From positions 1-6,489 of the forward strand of contig DYKC01000060.1 of the NCBI GenBank assembly GCA_020722825.1: 6,489 nt of DNA, given 5' to 3'. The stretch is from Vermiphilus sp. (lineage in GTDB: Bacteria > Ratteibacteria > UBA8468 > B48-G9 > JAFGKM01). This document shows positions 6,377-6,489 of this stretch, one piece after another; the first letter of the stretch is position 1, and every line of letters starts with the position of its first letter. The position numbers and the translations under genes are program-made. The notes beneath the pieces were generated by a model. That model saw only the letters and a list, made by a program, of their open reading frames with translations, searched no databases and was not told the origin of the DNA.

Positions 6377-6489
6377 GCTGCTGGAGACTCGGCGCCGCTC
6401 GCATCCCGAAACTGCTCGGGTCGGCCATTCGCTGTCAATTCTCCTATTCGTCGGATTGACTTACTTCGCTCTATTCTCGTCTCCCTCAC
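6377..6489. other. G+C-richer tail with two small inverted repeats
   Basis: By my count 65 of these 113 bases are G or C, visibly more than in the neighbouring genes. CCCGA/TCGGG (6405-6409 and 6416-6420) can form a 5-bp hairpin. GTCAATTC/GGATTGAC (6434-6441 and 6453-6460) can form an 8-bp stem with one G-T pair. Neither is followed by a T run, so they are poor terminators. A minus-strand frame is open from the window edge and reads RIGELTANGRPEQF, but it runs on into the antisense of the SIS gene. It could be a dispersed repeat or the edge of another gene. Confidence 0.35.

Overview
The window (about 6.5 kb, roughly 40-45% G+C by eye) reads as a chromosomal stretch of an uncultured or poorly characterised bacterium. 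Two canonical sigma70-type promoters, strong GGAGG-type ribosome binding sites, a tRNA without an encoded CCA end and a complete dTDP-rhamnose pathway support a bacterium. The LysM protein and the rhamnose genes fit a cell with peptidoglycan and a rhamnose-containing surface polysaccharide. No gene points firmly to a phylum.

Left part (1-1134): the 3' part of a plus-strand gene for a long coiled-coil protein ending in one LysM domain. It is cut by the window start inside a nearly perfect 46-codon tandem repeat. It is followed by a doubtful 63-codon ORF and a minus-strand tRNA-Glu(UUC), which has a perfect TTGACA-17-TATAAT promoter. Positions 1180-1539 hold no convincing gene, only a 59-codon open frame.

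Middle (1540-4633, minus strand): a compact operon in the order rmlC-rmlA-rmlB-rmlD, with gene junctions that overlap or lie 1 nt apart and one good promoter ahead of rmlC. The four enzymes convert glucose-1-phosphate and dTTP to dTDP-L-rhamnose: RmlA thymidylyltransferase, RmlB 4,6-dehydratase, RmlC 3,5-epimerase and RmlD 4-reductase. RmlA and RmlC are short forms, resembling the Bacillus spsIJKL set. rmlD carries an apparent one-base deletion in a G tract inside its NAD(P)-binding glycine loop. As written, the gene is therefore split.

Right part (4659-6376, plus strand): a divergent gene for a 562-residue SIS-domain protein of the MurQ/glucokinase-regulatory-protein family. It is preceded by a 10-codon leader ORF that owns the ribosome binding site and overlaps the start codon as ATGA. 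The last 113 bases are richer in G+C (65 of 113), have two small hairpins and contain no complete gene.

No clearly new multi-gene system is visible. The best leads are the rmlD frameshift, the leader-ORF arrangement, the altered active-site motif of the SIS protein and the internal repeat of the LysM protein.
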